DNA of 64,000 nt from Leadbetterella lacunae (GTDB taxonomy: Bacteria; Bacteroidota; Bacteroidia; Cytophagales; Spirosomataceae): NCBI RefSeq assembly GCF_042649125.1, contig NZ_JBHRYQ010000001.1, positions 4,278,001-4,342,000 on the forward strand, in the 5' to 3' direction. The notes below the pieces were generated by a model. The model made no database searches, was not told the DNA's origin, and saw only the letters and a list, made by a program, of their open reading frames with translations. Positions 50,840-60,483 of this stretch are shown piece after piece; the stretch's first letter is position 1, and every line of letters begins with the position of its first letter. A program made the position numbers and the translations under genes.

Positions 50840-53677
50840 ATGAAAAAAATCTACACACTAATGCTATTAGTGAGTGCTAGCTTTGCGGCTATGGCACAAA
50901 GTGCATACACTATCAAAGGAAACCTTGTTGATTCCACCGGCGGTTTGCCTTTTACATCCGTTTTTTTACTTACGCCCGGAGACTCGTCTTTAGTTACTTT
51001 TACTCGGTCTGACGACAAAGGTGCTTTCGTGTTTAAAAACCTCAAAAAGCAGGACTACTTAGTAAAAGCAACCTATGTAGGCTATTTGCCTTATCAGGAA
51101 TTGCTAAAGTATGACCCTGCTAAACTTACTGTCGACTTGGGGGGCATTTCTTTAAAGCCCATTCAAAAAGAACTGTTTGAGGTGGTAGTGCGAACTGCAA
51201 AGGCTCCCATCAACATAAAAGGAGACACCATAGAATATGACGCTCGTAAATTTAAAGTGCCACCAGGCTCTTCGGTCGAAGATTTGCTGCGGAAGTTACC
51301 TGGCTTCCAATTAGACGCCGAAGGAAACATAAAAGCACAAGGTGAATCTGTGAAAAAGATTTTGGTTGACGGAAAACGTTTTTTTGGTGATGATCCCAAA
51401 GTAGCTACTAAAAACCTACCAGCAGAAGCAATTAACAAAGTGCAGGTTTTCAACGATTCATCAGAACAATCGAAGTTGACCGGAATTGACGATGGAAAGC
51501 ACGAAAAAACCGTAAACCTCGAATTAAAGGAAGAGTTTAAGAAGGGTGGCTTCGGGAAAGGTACTATTGGCGGCGGCTCTGACGAAAGGGTAATGGCTAA
51601 AGTCAACTACAATAAGTTCGATTCTAAAAATCAGTTTGCAGTGGTAGGTTTTGGGAATAATATCAATCAATCGGGTTTGTCAAATAACGACTACCAAGAC
51701 TTTAAAGGAAGTCAGTCGTATAACTGGAATGACAACGCTGACTTCGGATTTTCTTTAGGTGGAGGCGTCAGAATCATATACTCAGACGGAGACTCTGAAG
51801 ACGAAGGCTTGGAAATACCGCAGACTTGGGGTCCTGGGCAGGGTTTTTCTAAAAACTATGCGGGAGGTATCAACTATAACTATGATACAAAAAAAACCAA
51901 AGTAAGCACCAACTATTTCTTTAATCAAACTACGCAGACTTTAGACCAACTCACGCGTTCGCAATATTTTTTACCGAGTTCTAGTTATCTGCTTTCAGAT
52001 TCGAGTTTCAATAGAAATTATGCTCAAAACCATAGAATTAGCCTTCGCGTAGAAAAACAATTAGATTCTTTAAATACGGTTATCTTTAACGTGAATTCTA
52101 AAATTGGAAACAAAAGCCAAACTGCAACCAATGACAAACAATTTGACAATGTGCAAGGTGAAAACTTCAGAGACCAAAATTTGAATAACAATTACAATGG
52201 CCAAAACTTCATATTTTCGGGAGCTTTGATTTATAGACATAAGTTTATGAAAAAAGGCCGAAACTTTGCGTGGTCAGGTACTTTTAATAAAAATAACAAC
52301 GATCAAAATGCCTTACAGAAATCTTCTTTGGACCAATTTTCGGTTGTGGGAGATAACTTCCCATTGGGCATAGGCTCTTTCAATATCAACCAAAATGTAT
52401 TGGCTTTAAATGAATCTCAAGAATTAAAAACTAGTGTACTTTTTATTGAACCTTTGAGTAAAAAGTTTTCACTTGAGACATTTTATAATTTCAGCAATCT
52501 AGCTCAAAACGTAAATCGTGATGTATTTGATCAGTTTTCAGACAACAAACCAAGGGTTGACTCGCTAAGTAGGTATTATGAAAATGACATTCAGTTTCAA
52601 AGACTCGGAGCCTCTATTAGGTATTCATTTAAAGGTTTTAATGTTGCCGTAGGTGCTGCCGCACAGCAATATGGCATAAACGGTAAGTTTTTCAACCAAA
52701 AGGGCGGAGCACTGCAAACGGAATTAAATAAGCCATACTTTAATGTGTTGCCCAATTTGAGTATCAACTATGACCTTAAAAACAACAGGTTTATTTTTGG
52801 AAATTATAGTGTAGGTGTTTCAGCTCCAAAACTGAGAGATTTGCAACCGTTTACAGACAACAGCAATCCGCTTTATGTCCGTTTAGGAAATCCAAACCTT
52901 ACGCCAACTACTTCGCATAGTTCTATGATAGGTTTTGGCTTATTTAATTCGGTTTCGTTTATAAATATTTGGACTAACCTGAGTTTTAATTATTATCAAA
53001 ACCAAGTGGTTTATAACCAAAAAGTAGGCAGCGACCTCGTGACTACCCTTACGCCAGAAAATATTTCGGGAGGAAAAAACTTCGGCCATTACTTTAGTTT
53101 TGGATTTCCTATCAAAAAAACAAAGCTCTCGGCTTCGGTAAATACCAATGTTAATTTTGGTAGAAATTTGGTTTACATCAACAACACCCTAAATCAAAAC
53201 GACAACCAAATGTATAACCTAAACCTGAGGTTTGACCTCACGCCGGTAGAATGGTTCTCTATGTTTACTACTTTTGGCAAAGGGCTCAATTATGCCAATT
53301 ATTCTATAAACTCAACTCAAAATCAGCAATATCAAAATAATTTTATACAGTCAAATACCGTCATTCAATTTCCTAAGTTGATTTTCTTAACCGCAGATTT
53401 AAATTATAGCAATTACAAAAACGAAAAGCTCAACTTTAATCAGCATTTGCCTATATTAAACATGAGTACGTATAAAATTTTGGGTAAAAACAAGAAGTCT
53501 GAAGTGAGAATTAGTTTATACGATGTATTTAAAAGAAACATTGGTGTTAGGCAAAGTGCTTACCAAAACGTAATATCGTCTTCGGTTACACAGACGCTTT
53601 CACGTTATGTAATGTTTACGTATACCTATAATATGCGTGGTGTTTCGGCCAATGTCAAAAAGTCGCGTTGGGAATAA
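50840..53677 (+). CDS. Outer-membrane beta-barrel protein, TonB-receptor type
   Basis: A 945-residue protein starting at the ATG at 50840. The signal peptide ends A-M-A-Q near 20. A CarboxypepD_reg-like domain covers about 22-105 (I-K-G-N-L-V-D-S-T-G-G), followed by a plug-like region (P-P-G-S-S-V-E-D-L-L-R-K-L-P-G-F) and a large barrel of the OMP_b-brl_3 type. The classic TonB box is not obvious. Such proteins are often followed by a GLPGLI gene, as here. Cargo unknown. Confidence 0.88.
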   Translation: MKKIYTLMLLVSASFAAMAQSAYTIKGNLVDSTGGLPFTSVFLLTPGDSSLVTFTRSDDKGAFVFKNLKKQDYLVKATYVGYLPYQELLKYDPAKLTVDLGGISLKPIQKELFEVVVRTAKAPINIKGDTIEYDARKFKVPPGSSVEDLLRKLPGFQLDAEGNIKAQGESVKKILVDGKRFFGDDPKVATKNLPAEAINKVQVFNDSSEQSKLTGIDDGKHEKTVNLELKEEFKKGGFGKGTIGGGSDERVMAKVNYNKFDSKNQFAVVGFGNNINQSGLSNNDYQDFKGSQSYNWNDNADFGFSLGGGVRIIYSDGDSEDEGLEIPQTWGPGQGFSKNYAGGINYNYDTKKTKVSTNYFFNQTTQTLDQLTRSQYFLPSSSYLLSDSSFNRNYAQNHRISLRVEKQLDSLNTVIFNVNSKIGNKSQTATNDKQFDNVQGENFRDQNLNNNYNGQNFIFSGALIYRHKFMKKGRNFAWSGTFNKNNNDQNALQKSSLDQFSVVGDNFPLGIGSFNINQNVLALNESQELKTSVLFIEPLSKKFSLETFYNFSNLAQNVNRDVFDQFSDNKPRVDSLSRYYENDIQFQRLGASIRYSFKGFNVAVGAAAQQYGINGKFFNQKGGALQTELNKPYFNVLPNLSINYDLKNNRFIFGNYSVGVSAPKLRDLQPFTDNSNPLYVRLGNPNLTPTTSHSSMIGFGLFNSVSFINIWTNLSFNYYQNQVVYNQKVGSDLVTTLTPENISGGKNFGHYFSFGFPIKKTKLSASVNTNVNFGRNLVYINNTLNQNDNQMYNLNLRFDLTPVEWFSMFTTFGKGLNYANYSINSTQNQQYQNNFIQSNTVIQFPKLIFLTADLNYSNYKNEKLNFNQHLPILNMSTYKILGKNKKSEVRISLYDVFKRNIGVRQSAYQNVISSSVTQTLSRYVMFTYTYNMRGVSANVKKSRWE

Positions 53678-53713
53678 ATCGTAACACAGTTTTTTAATTC
53701 AAAAAAAAGTAAA

Positions 53714-54457
53714 ATGAAGAAGATATTAATCGTATTGTTTTTGGGAGTAAGTGCTTTTGCAAGTGCTCAGAATATAAATGGAAAGATTGTTTTTGAGAGA
53801 AAATCTGATTGGATAAAAATTCAGAGTAAAGCCACTTATTTATCAAAAGAAGAAAAAGACCGAATGGCTCAAACTTGGAAAAACGATTCCGAGTTTAAAC
53901 AAAAAATGCTTTTGGTTTTTGATCAAAACCAAAGCCATTATACCTATGAAAACCAACAAGGAGAGTCTGAAGACGGAACCTATACATGGCGAAACGATGA
54001 ATACCAACTCACGCGAGATTTGGCAAAAGGTAAAGTCTTAGAAATTCATGAGATGTTAGGCAAAACGTATATTTTAGATGACAGTTTGTATGCCCCAAAA
54101 TGGAAGATTCACAATGAGATAAAGGAGGTAGCGGGTTATATCTGTATGAAAGCCTCTACAAGAGACACTGTGCGTTCTCAAGATATCGTGGCTTGGTTTG
54201 CTACCGACATTCCGGTTTCTATAGGTCCAGAGCGAATAGCAGGCTTGCCGGGTATGATCTTAGAACTGAATATTGATAATGACGCTGTGGTAATAGTCGC
54301 AACTTCAATTAAACTAAACGAGGCTGCAGAGATACCAAAGCTACCTAAGAAAATGAGAGGCAAGCGAATAAGCCAAGCCGAGTATGATAAAATAGTATAT
54401 GAATATATTAAGCAGCAAGAGAGCATGCACCGTTTTCCGTGGGGAATCCGTTATTGA
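53714..54457 (+). CDS. GLPGLI-family protein
   Basis: A 247-residue exported protein with a signal peptide ending A-S-A-Q near 19. The family name motif appears as G-L-P-G-M-I-L-E near 177-184, and G-P-E-R-I-A precedes it. GLPGLI proteins (TIGR01200) are Bacteroidota-specific, of unknown function, and often sit beside outer-membrane barrel genes. Its end overlaps the convergent membrane-protein gene by seven bases. Confidence 0.9.
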   Translation: MKKILIVLFLGVSAFASAQNINGKIVFERKSDWIKIQSKATYLSKEEKDRMAQTWKNDSEFKQKMLLVFDQNQSHYTYENQQGESEDGTYTWRNDEYQLTRDLAKGKVLEIHEMLGKTYILDDSLYAPKWKIHNEIKEVAGYICMKASTRDTVRSQDIVAWFATDIPVSIGPERIAGLPGMILELNIDNDAVVIVATSIKLNEAAEIPKLPKKMRGKRISQAEYDKIVYEYIKQQESMHRFPWGIRY

Positions 54458-56010
54458 GTTGGCTTTTTAGCAAACCACTTGTAAAAATAAGAGTGCTCTA
54501 TGTCTGCCATGTAGTTCCAAATCACCTCGTTTTTAGGGTTTAATACCGTTCCGAAGTCTTTTATACAGATGTTTTCATCTTTAATGTCCTCAAGTGCATC
54601 ACCCATTTTTTGTAAAGTTGGTGTGCTTGAGGCTTGTAAAACATCATCGAAGTTAGTGTTGTGGCTGATGTTTTCTATACCAGTCATTGCCATCGATCTA
54701 CCAGTTTCTATCACATTGTGCCCAATAGCAGAAACTGCCAAATAAGCCAAAACGGCAATTCTTAAAACGCCAGTTTTTACTTCTCTCAAATACTTACCAA
54801 CCAAAAGCATTAATAAAAATAACGCGGGTATAGAAACCCTTCCAGGAAAGTCAATTCCATAGCCTTGTTGGAAAAACGGCAAGGGAATCAAAACCCCAAC
54901 TATTAGCCAAAACAGGGGTTCTTTTTTGTATTTAGGTAAAATAAACACCGCAATAAGTCCCCACGAAAGCAAGATAAACACAATCCAAATTTTGAGGTTA
55001 GCGTTAGGTAAAAGTTGAAAAAACTTGCCGGCCTGATTGGTGCTTAAATAAAGTAGATTTAAAATAGAAACAGAACCTGCTCCTATTAAATTTTGAAAGC
55101 TAAAGTGCAATTTGAGGTTTTTCTGCCAATCTGCGGCTGATGCAAGGCTTCCTTCAAAGTCTTTAACTGAAATATAAAGCAAAAATGGGATTAGCCCCAC
55201 AAAGGCAAATGGACTTAAAAAGAAACAAAAGCTACTCAAAAACCACATGTTTTTGATAGAACCTTGGTTAAAAATTAGCAGTATGATAATCCAAGCAGGA
55301 AGCGACTGATTGAATGTCCAATAGATGAGCCCAAGATTACTGTCGGCATAGAGACGCATGCCTGCCCACAGGTAGTTTTGCTCATTTATTACCTCGTAAA
55401 ATGAATATTTGTAAAGAGCACCAATAAAAAACAGAGTGCCCCAACCAAAAAACAGAAGTAAGATTTTGAATGAAAAAGTCTTTAGAAACTTGCCAATCTG
55501 GTATGTAACCAATACGGTTCCTATGACTGTCCAAAGGAAAAGTGAAAACTTAGCAAAGCCGAAACCAAATATTTTGCCTAAAGCTGCTGCGGGCAGATAA
55601 TAACCCAGATAATAGGTCATCATGGTGGTTTTGCCATCTAATATGTGGCCTTCAAAACCTTCAACTTTGTATATGACCGGCCAAGGAGTTTTTACCAAAT
55701 CTCTAAAAATGGCATTTCTGTATAGGTGATCGGTGTTTTGGAAGGTATATGAACCTATGCCAGAGAAGAATATCCAAATTATGATGATACCTAGCATCCA
55801 ATAGATACTCTTTTTTTGATTTAGAAAAAGAGCATCTACTGAAGTGTCAGAATGGATATTTTTAAAAACTAAAAAAAGAGAAACTAAAACTACCCCCGAA
55901 AACCCGATAGCAGAGGGGATATTGAGCCAGCAGGTAGTAAAAACCAAATAGGGAATGGCTACGAAAAGGATTGATAATCGAGTAAGTAAACCATCTATTT
56001 TTGGTGTCAT
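54451..56010 (-). CDS. Polytopic membrane protein, possibly GT-C-like
   Basis: A 519-residue protein with about eleven to thirteen membrane helices and a short soluble C-terminal tail. The early loop G-I-G-S-Y-T-F-Q-N-T-D-H-L-Y-R-N and the later Y-Y-L-G-Y-Y-L-P-A-A-A-L-G-K resemble the layout of GT-C membrane glycosyltransferases, but I do not see a decisive catalytic motif. Its start overlaps the upstream methyltransferase-like gene by four bases, so they are co-translated. Function not assigned. Confidence 0.65.
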   Translation of the reverse strand: MTPKIDGLLTRLSILFVAIPYLVFTTCWLNIPSAIGFSGVVLVSLFLVFKNIHSDTSVDALFLNQKKSIYWMLGIIIIWIFFSGIGSYTFQNTDHLYRNAIFRDLVKTPWPVIYKVEGFEGHILDGKTTMMTYYLGYYLPAAALGKIFGFGFAKFSLFLWTVIGTVLVTYQIGKFLKTFSFKILLLFFGWGTLFFIGALYKYSFYEVINEQNYLWAGMRLYADSNLGLIYWTFNQSLPAWIIILLIFNQGSIKNMWFLSSFCFFLSPFAFVGLIPFLLYISVKDFEGSLASAADWQKNLKLHFSFQNLIGAGSVSILNLLYLSTNQAGKFFQLLPNANLKIWIVFILLSWGLIAVFILPKYKKEPLFWLIVGVLIPLPFFQQGYGIDFPGRVSIPALFLLMLLVGKYLREVKTGVLRIAVLAYLAVSAIGHNVIETGRSMAMTGIENISHNTNFDDVLQASSTPTLQKMGDALEDIKDENICIKDFGTVLNPKNEVIWNYMADIEHSYFYKWFAKKPTQ

Positions 56011-56753
56011 CTGCCTTCTTCTTCTAATATAGTAGTGTATTTTTTTATAAACTTAAGTATCAAGTAAACCACGGTGCTGATAGCAAAACCCCAGAACCAG
56101 AAGTTTAATTTTAATTCAACTCTTTCGGTTACAATGTATTGCCTTACCAAGTCAAATATATAAAATAAGCCAAATAGAGCCGCAACCCCGTTTTTCTCTT
56201 TCTTAAGTACTTTTTTAATCGAAAATGGATATTTTGGTGTAACAGGTGCTTTGAATTTTGGAATAAAAGCAGGTTTGTCAGAAGCCCATTTTAGATATGG
56301 CTCGCCAAATTTCCTCCTTAAAAACGCCTCTTCTGCAAACATGATACGCTCATAGTAAACCCAATACATAAACGTAAAAGCTACTAAATACCACATGTCG
56401 GCTGTTAACATGGCAACTCCTAGCCACATCAAAAAATTTCCAAGATAAAGCGGATGTCTCACTAATGAATATATGCCTGTTTGGTTTAGCTCATCGGCTA
56501 CCTGACCTTCGCTTGTGTTTCGGCCCGAAGTGTTTTTGGGTGTATGAGCTACGGTGTATATTCTTACAAAAAGTCCCAAAAGGCCAACTCCAAGGCAAAT
56601 GTGCCAGTAATATTGTCCCAAATATGGGTAATCTAAATTTTCTAATTTAAACGCAAAAACAAGTAAACCACTTGCTAAAAATACGATTGGTATATAACTT
56701 CTGTACTTAAAAAGTACGTTTCCTTGCTCTTCTAATTCTTCTATAAGTGCCAT
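56007..56753 (-). CDS. Isoprenylcysteine carboxyl methyltransferase-like membrane protein
   Basis: A 248-residue protein with about five hydrophobic segments. The ICMT/PEMT motif is clear: G-I-Y-S-L-V-R-H-P-L-Y-L-G-N near 92-105 and E-E-A-F-L-R-R-K-F-G-E-P-Y near 140-152, the SAM-binding end. Bacterial relatives methylate unknown lipids or small molecules. It overlaps the next gene by four bases. Confidence 0.85.
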   Translation of the reverse strand: MALIEELEEQGNVLFKYRSYIPIVFLASGLLVFAFKLENLDYPYLGQYYWHICLGVGLLGLFVRIYTVAHTPKNTSGRNTSEGQVADELNQTGIYSLVRHPLYLGNFLMWLGVAMLTADMWYLVAFTFMYWVYYERIMFAEEAFLRRKFGEPYLKWASDKPAFIPKFKAPVTPKYPFSIKKVLKKEKNGVAALFGLFYIFDLVRQYIVTERVELKLNFWFWGFAISTVVYLILKFIKKYTTILEEEGR

Positions 56754-56930
56754 TCATTAATATTTATTCTGCAAAGGTAATATATTTTTTATCTCAATCA
56801 GCCCATTCAAAGTTTTTGGTACTTTTTAAGTGAAATTCTAATATGACTTTTATTGTAAAAAAAACAAATATGTGGTCAAAGACAGTGATAATAGGTGGAG
56901 TATTTAAGCTTTAAAAACCAATCAAATATT

Positions 56931-57557
56931 TTATTCTGAGGTTTTGTTTTCAAGTAGTATTTGAGGTTTAATAGGAAATGCCTTTACGTCTATTTCCCAG
57001 TTCATGGAAGCCGCTAGCTGCTTCATCATCACTTGTACTTGGTTTTCGGCTATTTTAGGTAGGTCACTTTCATAGGCTTTTTCTTGCATGAGTTTTTTAG
57101 CTTCTGACAGTATAGAGGTGTAGTCGTCGTTGTTAAACTTATTGAGCAGGCCTTGGTTGATGTCGTAAAACTTATAATCTGTATCTATCGAGATTATCTC
57201 AGCAGGAGCAAATTCCTCAATTATGAGCATTCGTTCAGTTCCGTCTTTTCTAAATTTCATTTTTGAAAAATCAAAACCCACAGATACTTTGGCTTTGGCT
57301 ACTACCAAGGCCTTGTTATTGGTTTTAAACACGCCAAACCACTCTTTTTTAGAGTTATGGTCATATATTTCGGTAAAATAACCTTCAGCCAATACCACTT
57401 TAAATACTTTCTCTATACGCTCCAAAAGTATGTTGGACTCTACGCGAAGACTCTCTTTGTTGTCTTTTAGTTTTTTGCCATATACCCAATGGAATATCTG
57501 CCAAGCGGCTATTCCACCCAAGCCAAGAGCCAATACAAAAAGCAAAAATTCAGTCAT
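56931..57557 (-). CDS. DUF4230-family membrane-anchored protein
   Basis: A 208-residue protein with one N-terminal membrane helix (about 3-22) and a soluble domain. Features include V-F-K-V-V-L-A-E-G-Y-F, the family segment K-A-L-V-V-A-K-A-K-V-S-V-G-F-D and a C-terminal amphipathic A-E-N-Q-V-Q-V-M-M-K. DUF4230 has no known function. A single-gene unit, divergent from miaA across about 110 bases. Confidence 0.85.
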   Translation of the reverse strand: MTEFLLFVLALGLGGIAAWQIFHWVYGKKLKDNKESLRVESNILLERIEKVFKVVLAEGYFTEIYDHNSKKEWFGVFKTNNKALVVAKAKVSVGFDFSKMKFRKDGTERMLIIEEFAPAEIISIDTDYKFYDINQGLLNKFNNDDYTSILSEAKKLMQEKAYESDLPKIAENQVQVMMKQLAASMNWEIDVKAFPIKPQILLENKTSE

Positions 57558-57658
57558 CTATTTTTTTATTATGTTTCCCAAATTAACAAACAAATAATAT
57601 AAATAATAAATTTGCACCTAATCATTTTATTTTGAAAGGAAATAAAATCGCAAAAAGT

Positions 57659-57667
57659 AAAGGAGAG
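57659..57667 (+). promoter_or_regulatory. Strong Shine-Dalgarno before miaA
   Basis: AAAGGAGAG three bases before the ATG at 57671. Strong Shine-Dalgarno sites are rare in this window. It fixes the miaA start at 57671 rather than the longer in-frame start at 57632. Confidence 0.6.
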
Positions 57668-57670
57668 TTG

Positions 57671-58576
57671 ATGTCGAAAAAATATTTGGTATTGGTGGTA
57701 GGGCCTACAGCAGTGGGCAAAACAGAGCTATGTGTGTCATTGGCCCAAAAGCTCCATTGCGATATTGTTTCGTGTGATTCCAGGCAGTTTTATAAAGAGA
57801 TGGAAATAGGCACTGCCAAGCCGTCGCTATCAGAAATGGGTGGCGTTACACACCATTTTATTAATAGCCACAGCATAACTCAGACGTATTCGGCTGGAGA
57901 TTATGAGCGAGACGTGGAAGCTTTGTTGGCTACTTATTTTGTGCAAAAAGACGTGGTTATTATGACTGGTGGCTCAGGCCTTTTTGTAAAAGCCATCACC
58001 GAAGGTCTTGACGATATGCCCGTTGTTCCGGCTGAGCTTCGAGCACAATTAATGCAAGACTTGGCCGATAATGGCGTGATTTTCATGCAAGAGAAGCTGA
58101 AGGAGTTAGATCCTGTGGCCTTTGAAAACATGGATATTTGGAACCACCAAAGAGTGGTGAGGGCCTTGGAGGTGTGTATGCATACGGGCAAACCGTTTTC
58201 TTCTTTTAAAAATAATCTTTCTAAGAAAAGAGATTATGAGATTATAAAAATAGGAATTCAAAGGCCGCGTGAGGAGCTTTATGAACGAATAAACTTAAGG
58301 GTTGACGGTATGATTGCCAAAGGACTTCTGGATGAAGTGAAGTCACTGCAAGCGTTTGAAAGCCATAATGCACTCCAAACCGTTGGTTATAAAGAGGTTT
58401 TTGGATTTTTCAAAAATGAATATGACTTTGCGGCTATGGTGGAGCTGCTCAAAAGAAACACCCGAAGGTACGCAAAGCGTCAGATTACTTGGTTTAATAA
58501 TCAAGACAGTTTCACATGGTTTTCGCCCAAACAATTCGAAGAAATTTTGGCTTTTGTTAAGTCAAAAATCAGCTAA
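57671..58576 (+). CDS. miaA: tRNA dimethylallyltransferase
   Basis: A 301-residue enzyme that adds dimethylallyl to A37 of tRNAs reading UNN codons. P-loop G-P-T-A-V-G-K-T-E near residue 10-18, D-S-R-Q-F-Y near 36-41, N-H-Q-R-V-V-R-A-L-E-V and the C-terminal R-R-Y-A-K-R-Q-I-T-W-F. Full family length. Start fixed by a Shine-Dalgarno. Confidence 0.96.
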   Translation: MSKKYLVLVVGPTAVGKTELCVSLAQKLHCDIVSCDSRQFYKEMEIGTAKPSLSEMGGVTHHFINSHSITQTYSAGDYERDVEALLATYFVQKDVVIMTGGSGLFVKAITEGLDDMPVVPAELRAQLMQDLADNGVIFMQEKLKELDPVAFENMDIWNHQRVVRALEVCMHTGKPFSSFKNNLSKKRDYEIIKIGIQRPREELYERINLRVDGMIAKGLLDEVKSLQAFESHNALQTVGYKEVFGFFKNEYDFAAMVELLKRNTRRYAKRQITWFNNQDSFTWFSPKQFEEILAFVKSKIS

Positions 58577-58676
58577 ACCTTAGATCTCTTTTTAGAATCT
58601 GGTTTTTAAAACCAACATTATTTTGCACTCTTATCTTATAAGCCTTTACTTTGTGAATTCTAAAATAAACTAGCAT

Positions 58677-59369
58677 ATGTCAAAGATAATAATAGCAATA
58701 GATGGGTATTCTTCATGTGGTAAAAGCACCACAGCCAAACAGGTGGCGGCTCATTTAGGCTATGGATATATCGACACCGGTGCTATGTATAGAGCGGTTA
58801 CTCTATATTTTATCCAAAACCACGTCTCGTGTACCAATCCAAACGAAGTCAGTAAAGCATTATCTGAAATATCGATTGAGTTTAGACTCGATGAAAATCA
58901 GAAAAACAATACCTACCTAAATGGCCTCAATGTAGAAGAAGAAATACGTAAGCTATATGTGGCAAATAGAGTAAGTGAGGTGAGTGCTGTAGCGGAGGTG
59001 AGGCATGCCATGGTAGATCAGCAACGCAAAATGGGTAAAAAAAGAGGTTTCGTGATGGATGGAAGAGACATAGGTACGGTGGTGTTTCCAGATGCTGAGC
59101 TTAAGGTTTTTATGACAGCCGACCCACTAGTGAGAGGGCAAAGACGCCAAATAGAACTTATGGAAAAGGGAGACTTGTTGGATTTAGAAGAGATTATGCA
59201 AAACCTTAAAAAGCGAGACCTGATAGACACCACAAGAACCGAAAGTCCACTAAAACAAGCGGAGGATGCTGAGGTGATAGACACTACCTACATGACCTTA
59301 GATGAGCAAATAGACCAAGTCTGTATTTTGGCGTCTTATGCGATAGCCGAAACTAATAGGAAACCATGA
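58677..59369 (+). CDS. cmk: Cytidylate kinase
   Basis: A 230-residue CMP/dCMP kinase. P-loop D-G-Y-S-S-C-G-K-S-T-T near 9-19, Y-I-D-T-G-A-M-Y-R-A-V near 31-41, and G-R-D-I-G-T-V-V-F-P near 121-130. Normal length. It overlaps the following FAD oxidoreductase gene by four bases (ATGA), indicating co-translation. Confidence 0.96.
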   Translation: MSKIIIAIDGYSSCGKSTTAKQVAAHLGYGYIDTGAMYRAVTLYFIQNHVSCTNPNEVSKALSEISIEFRLDENQKNNTYLNGLNVEEEIRKLYVANRVSEVSAVAEVRHAMVDQQRKMGKKRGFVMDGRDIGTVVFPDAELKVFMTADPLVRGQRRQIELMEKGDLLDLEEIMQNLKKRDLIDTTRTESPLKQAEDAEVIDTTYMTLDEQIDQVCILASYAIAETNRKP

Positions 59370-60424
59370 AAGTAGACTATTTGATTGTAGGCGGCGGACT
59401 TGCTGGCTCACTGTTAGCAAATGAACTTCTGGACCAAAACAAAAGTGTACAACTAATAAATGACCCCACACTAAAGTCAAGTTCGAGCGTGGCAGGTGGC
59501 ATGGTAAATCCGGTTACGGGTAAATACCTAACTAAAACCTGGCTCGACGATAAGTTATTTCCCTATCTTTTTCCTTACTATAGAAAGCTACAATCCGAAT
59601 TTGGTATTACGTGTATTCACGAGACGGGTATTTTCAGGCCTTTTTCGAATGAAGAAAACAAAGCTCATTTTTTAAACCAAATAGAAAAAAACGAACTGCA
59701 ACACTATGTTTCTGTCATAGAAGATTCTGAAAAAGTAGCTCCTTTTTATGCAGCACCTTTGGGTGGGTTACTGATAAATTCATCGGGATGGGTAGACGTG
59801 CCTAAGCTTTTGGCGGGTATTGAAAATAAACTAAAGTCAAAAGAAGCTTATCTCTCAGAAAAGTTTGAGTTTGAAGATTTAGTTATAAGCGACGAAAAGA
59901 TTAATTATAAAAATATAGAAGCAGACCGCATAATTTTCTGTGAAGGTTTTTATGTAAAAGACAATCCATACTTTAACTGGCTGCCTTTTAATCCTGTAAA
60001 GGGCGAAACTTTGCTGGCGACTTTACCAAACTATACGGTGCCTTATATCGTAAATCAAGGTAAATGGGTGATGCCCATTGCCGAAAATACCATCAGAATA
60101 GGGGCGACATATTCGTGGCATGAACTAGACTTTATTTCTACCGAAAGGGCTCGGGCGGATATATTGGCTCAGGTTTCTAAATTTTTAAAATCAGAAATAG
60201 AAATAAAAAGCCAAGCTGCTGGCGTTAGGCCATCTACCAAAGACCGCAGGCCTATAATGGGGCCTCATCCGAAGCATAAAAATGTATTGATTTTTAATGG
60301 ATTGGGTACCAAAGGGGTGTCTTTAGCCCCATATTTGATCAAAACATTTTTAGAATTCTTATTTTTAGAAAAAGATATTCAATCTGAAACAACCATAGAG
60401 CGTTATTATGCGTTATATTCGTAG
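59366..60424 (+). CDS. DAO-type FAD-dependent oxidoreductase
   Basis: A 352-residue flavoprotein. G-G-G-L-A-G-S near residue 8-14 in Y-L-I-V-G-G-G-L-A, then S-S-S-V-A-G-G-M-V-N-P-V-T-G-K and R-I-G-A-T-Y-S-W; the C-terminus has G-P-H-P-K and N-G-L-G-T-K-G. This fits the D-amino-acid oxidase / MnmC-C-like group. Substrate unknown. It overlaps cmk by four bases. Confidence 0.87.
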   Translation: MKVDYLIVGGGLAGSLLANELLDQNKSVQLINDPTLKSSSSVAGGMVNPVTGKYLTKTWLDDKLFPYLFPYYRKLQSEFGITCIHETGIFRPFSNEENKAHFLNQIEKNELQHYVSVIEDSEKVAPFYAAPLGGLLINSSGWVDVPKLLAGIENKLKSKEAYLSEKFEFEDLVISDEKINYKNIEADRIIFCEGFYVKDNPYFNWLPFNPVKGETLLATLPNYTVPYIVNQGKWVMPIAENTIRIGATYSWHELDFISTERARADILAQVSKFLKSEIEIKSQAAGVRPSTKDRRPIMGPHPKHKNVLIFNGLGTKGVSLAPYLIKTFLEFLFLEKDIQSETTIERYYALYS

Positions 60425-60483
60425 GGTAAATTTTCTTAGAGTTCTATAGGTAAAATAGCGACTTATATTTTTCTGAAATACAT

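Noticed and set aside
51163..51606. 147-codon antisense frame in the barrel receptor gene
   Set aside because: Shadow of the plug-like region; no independent features.
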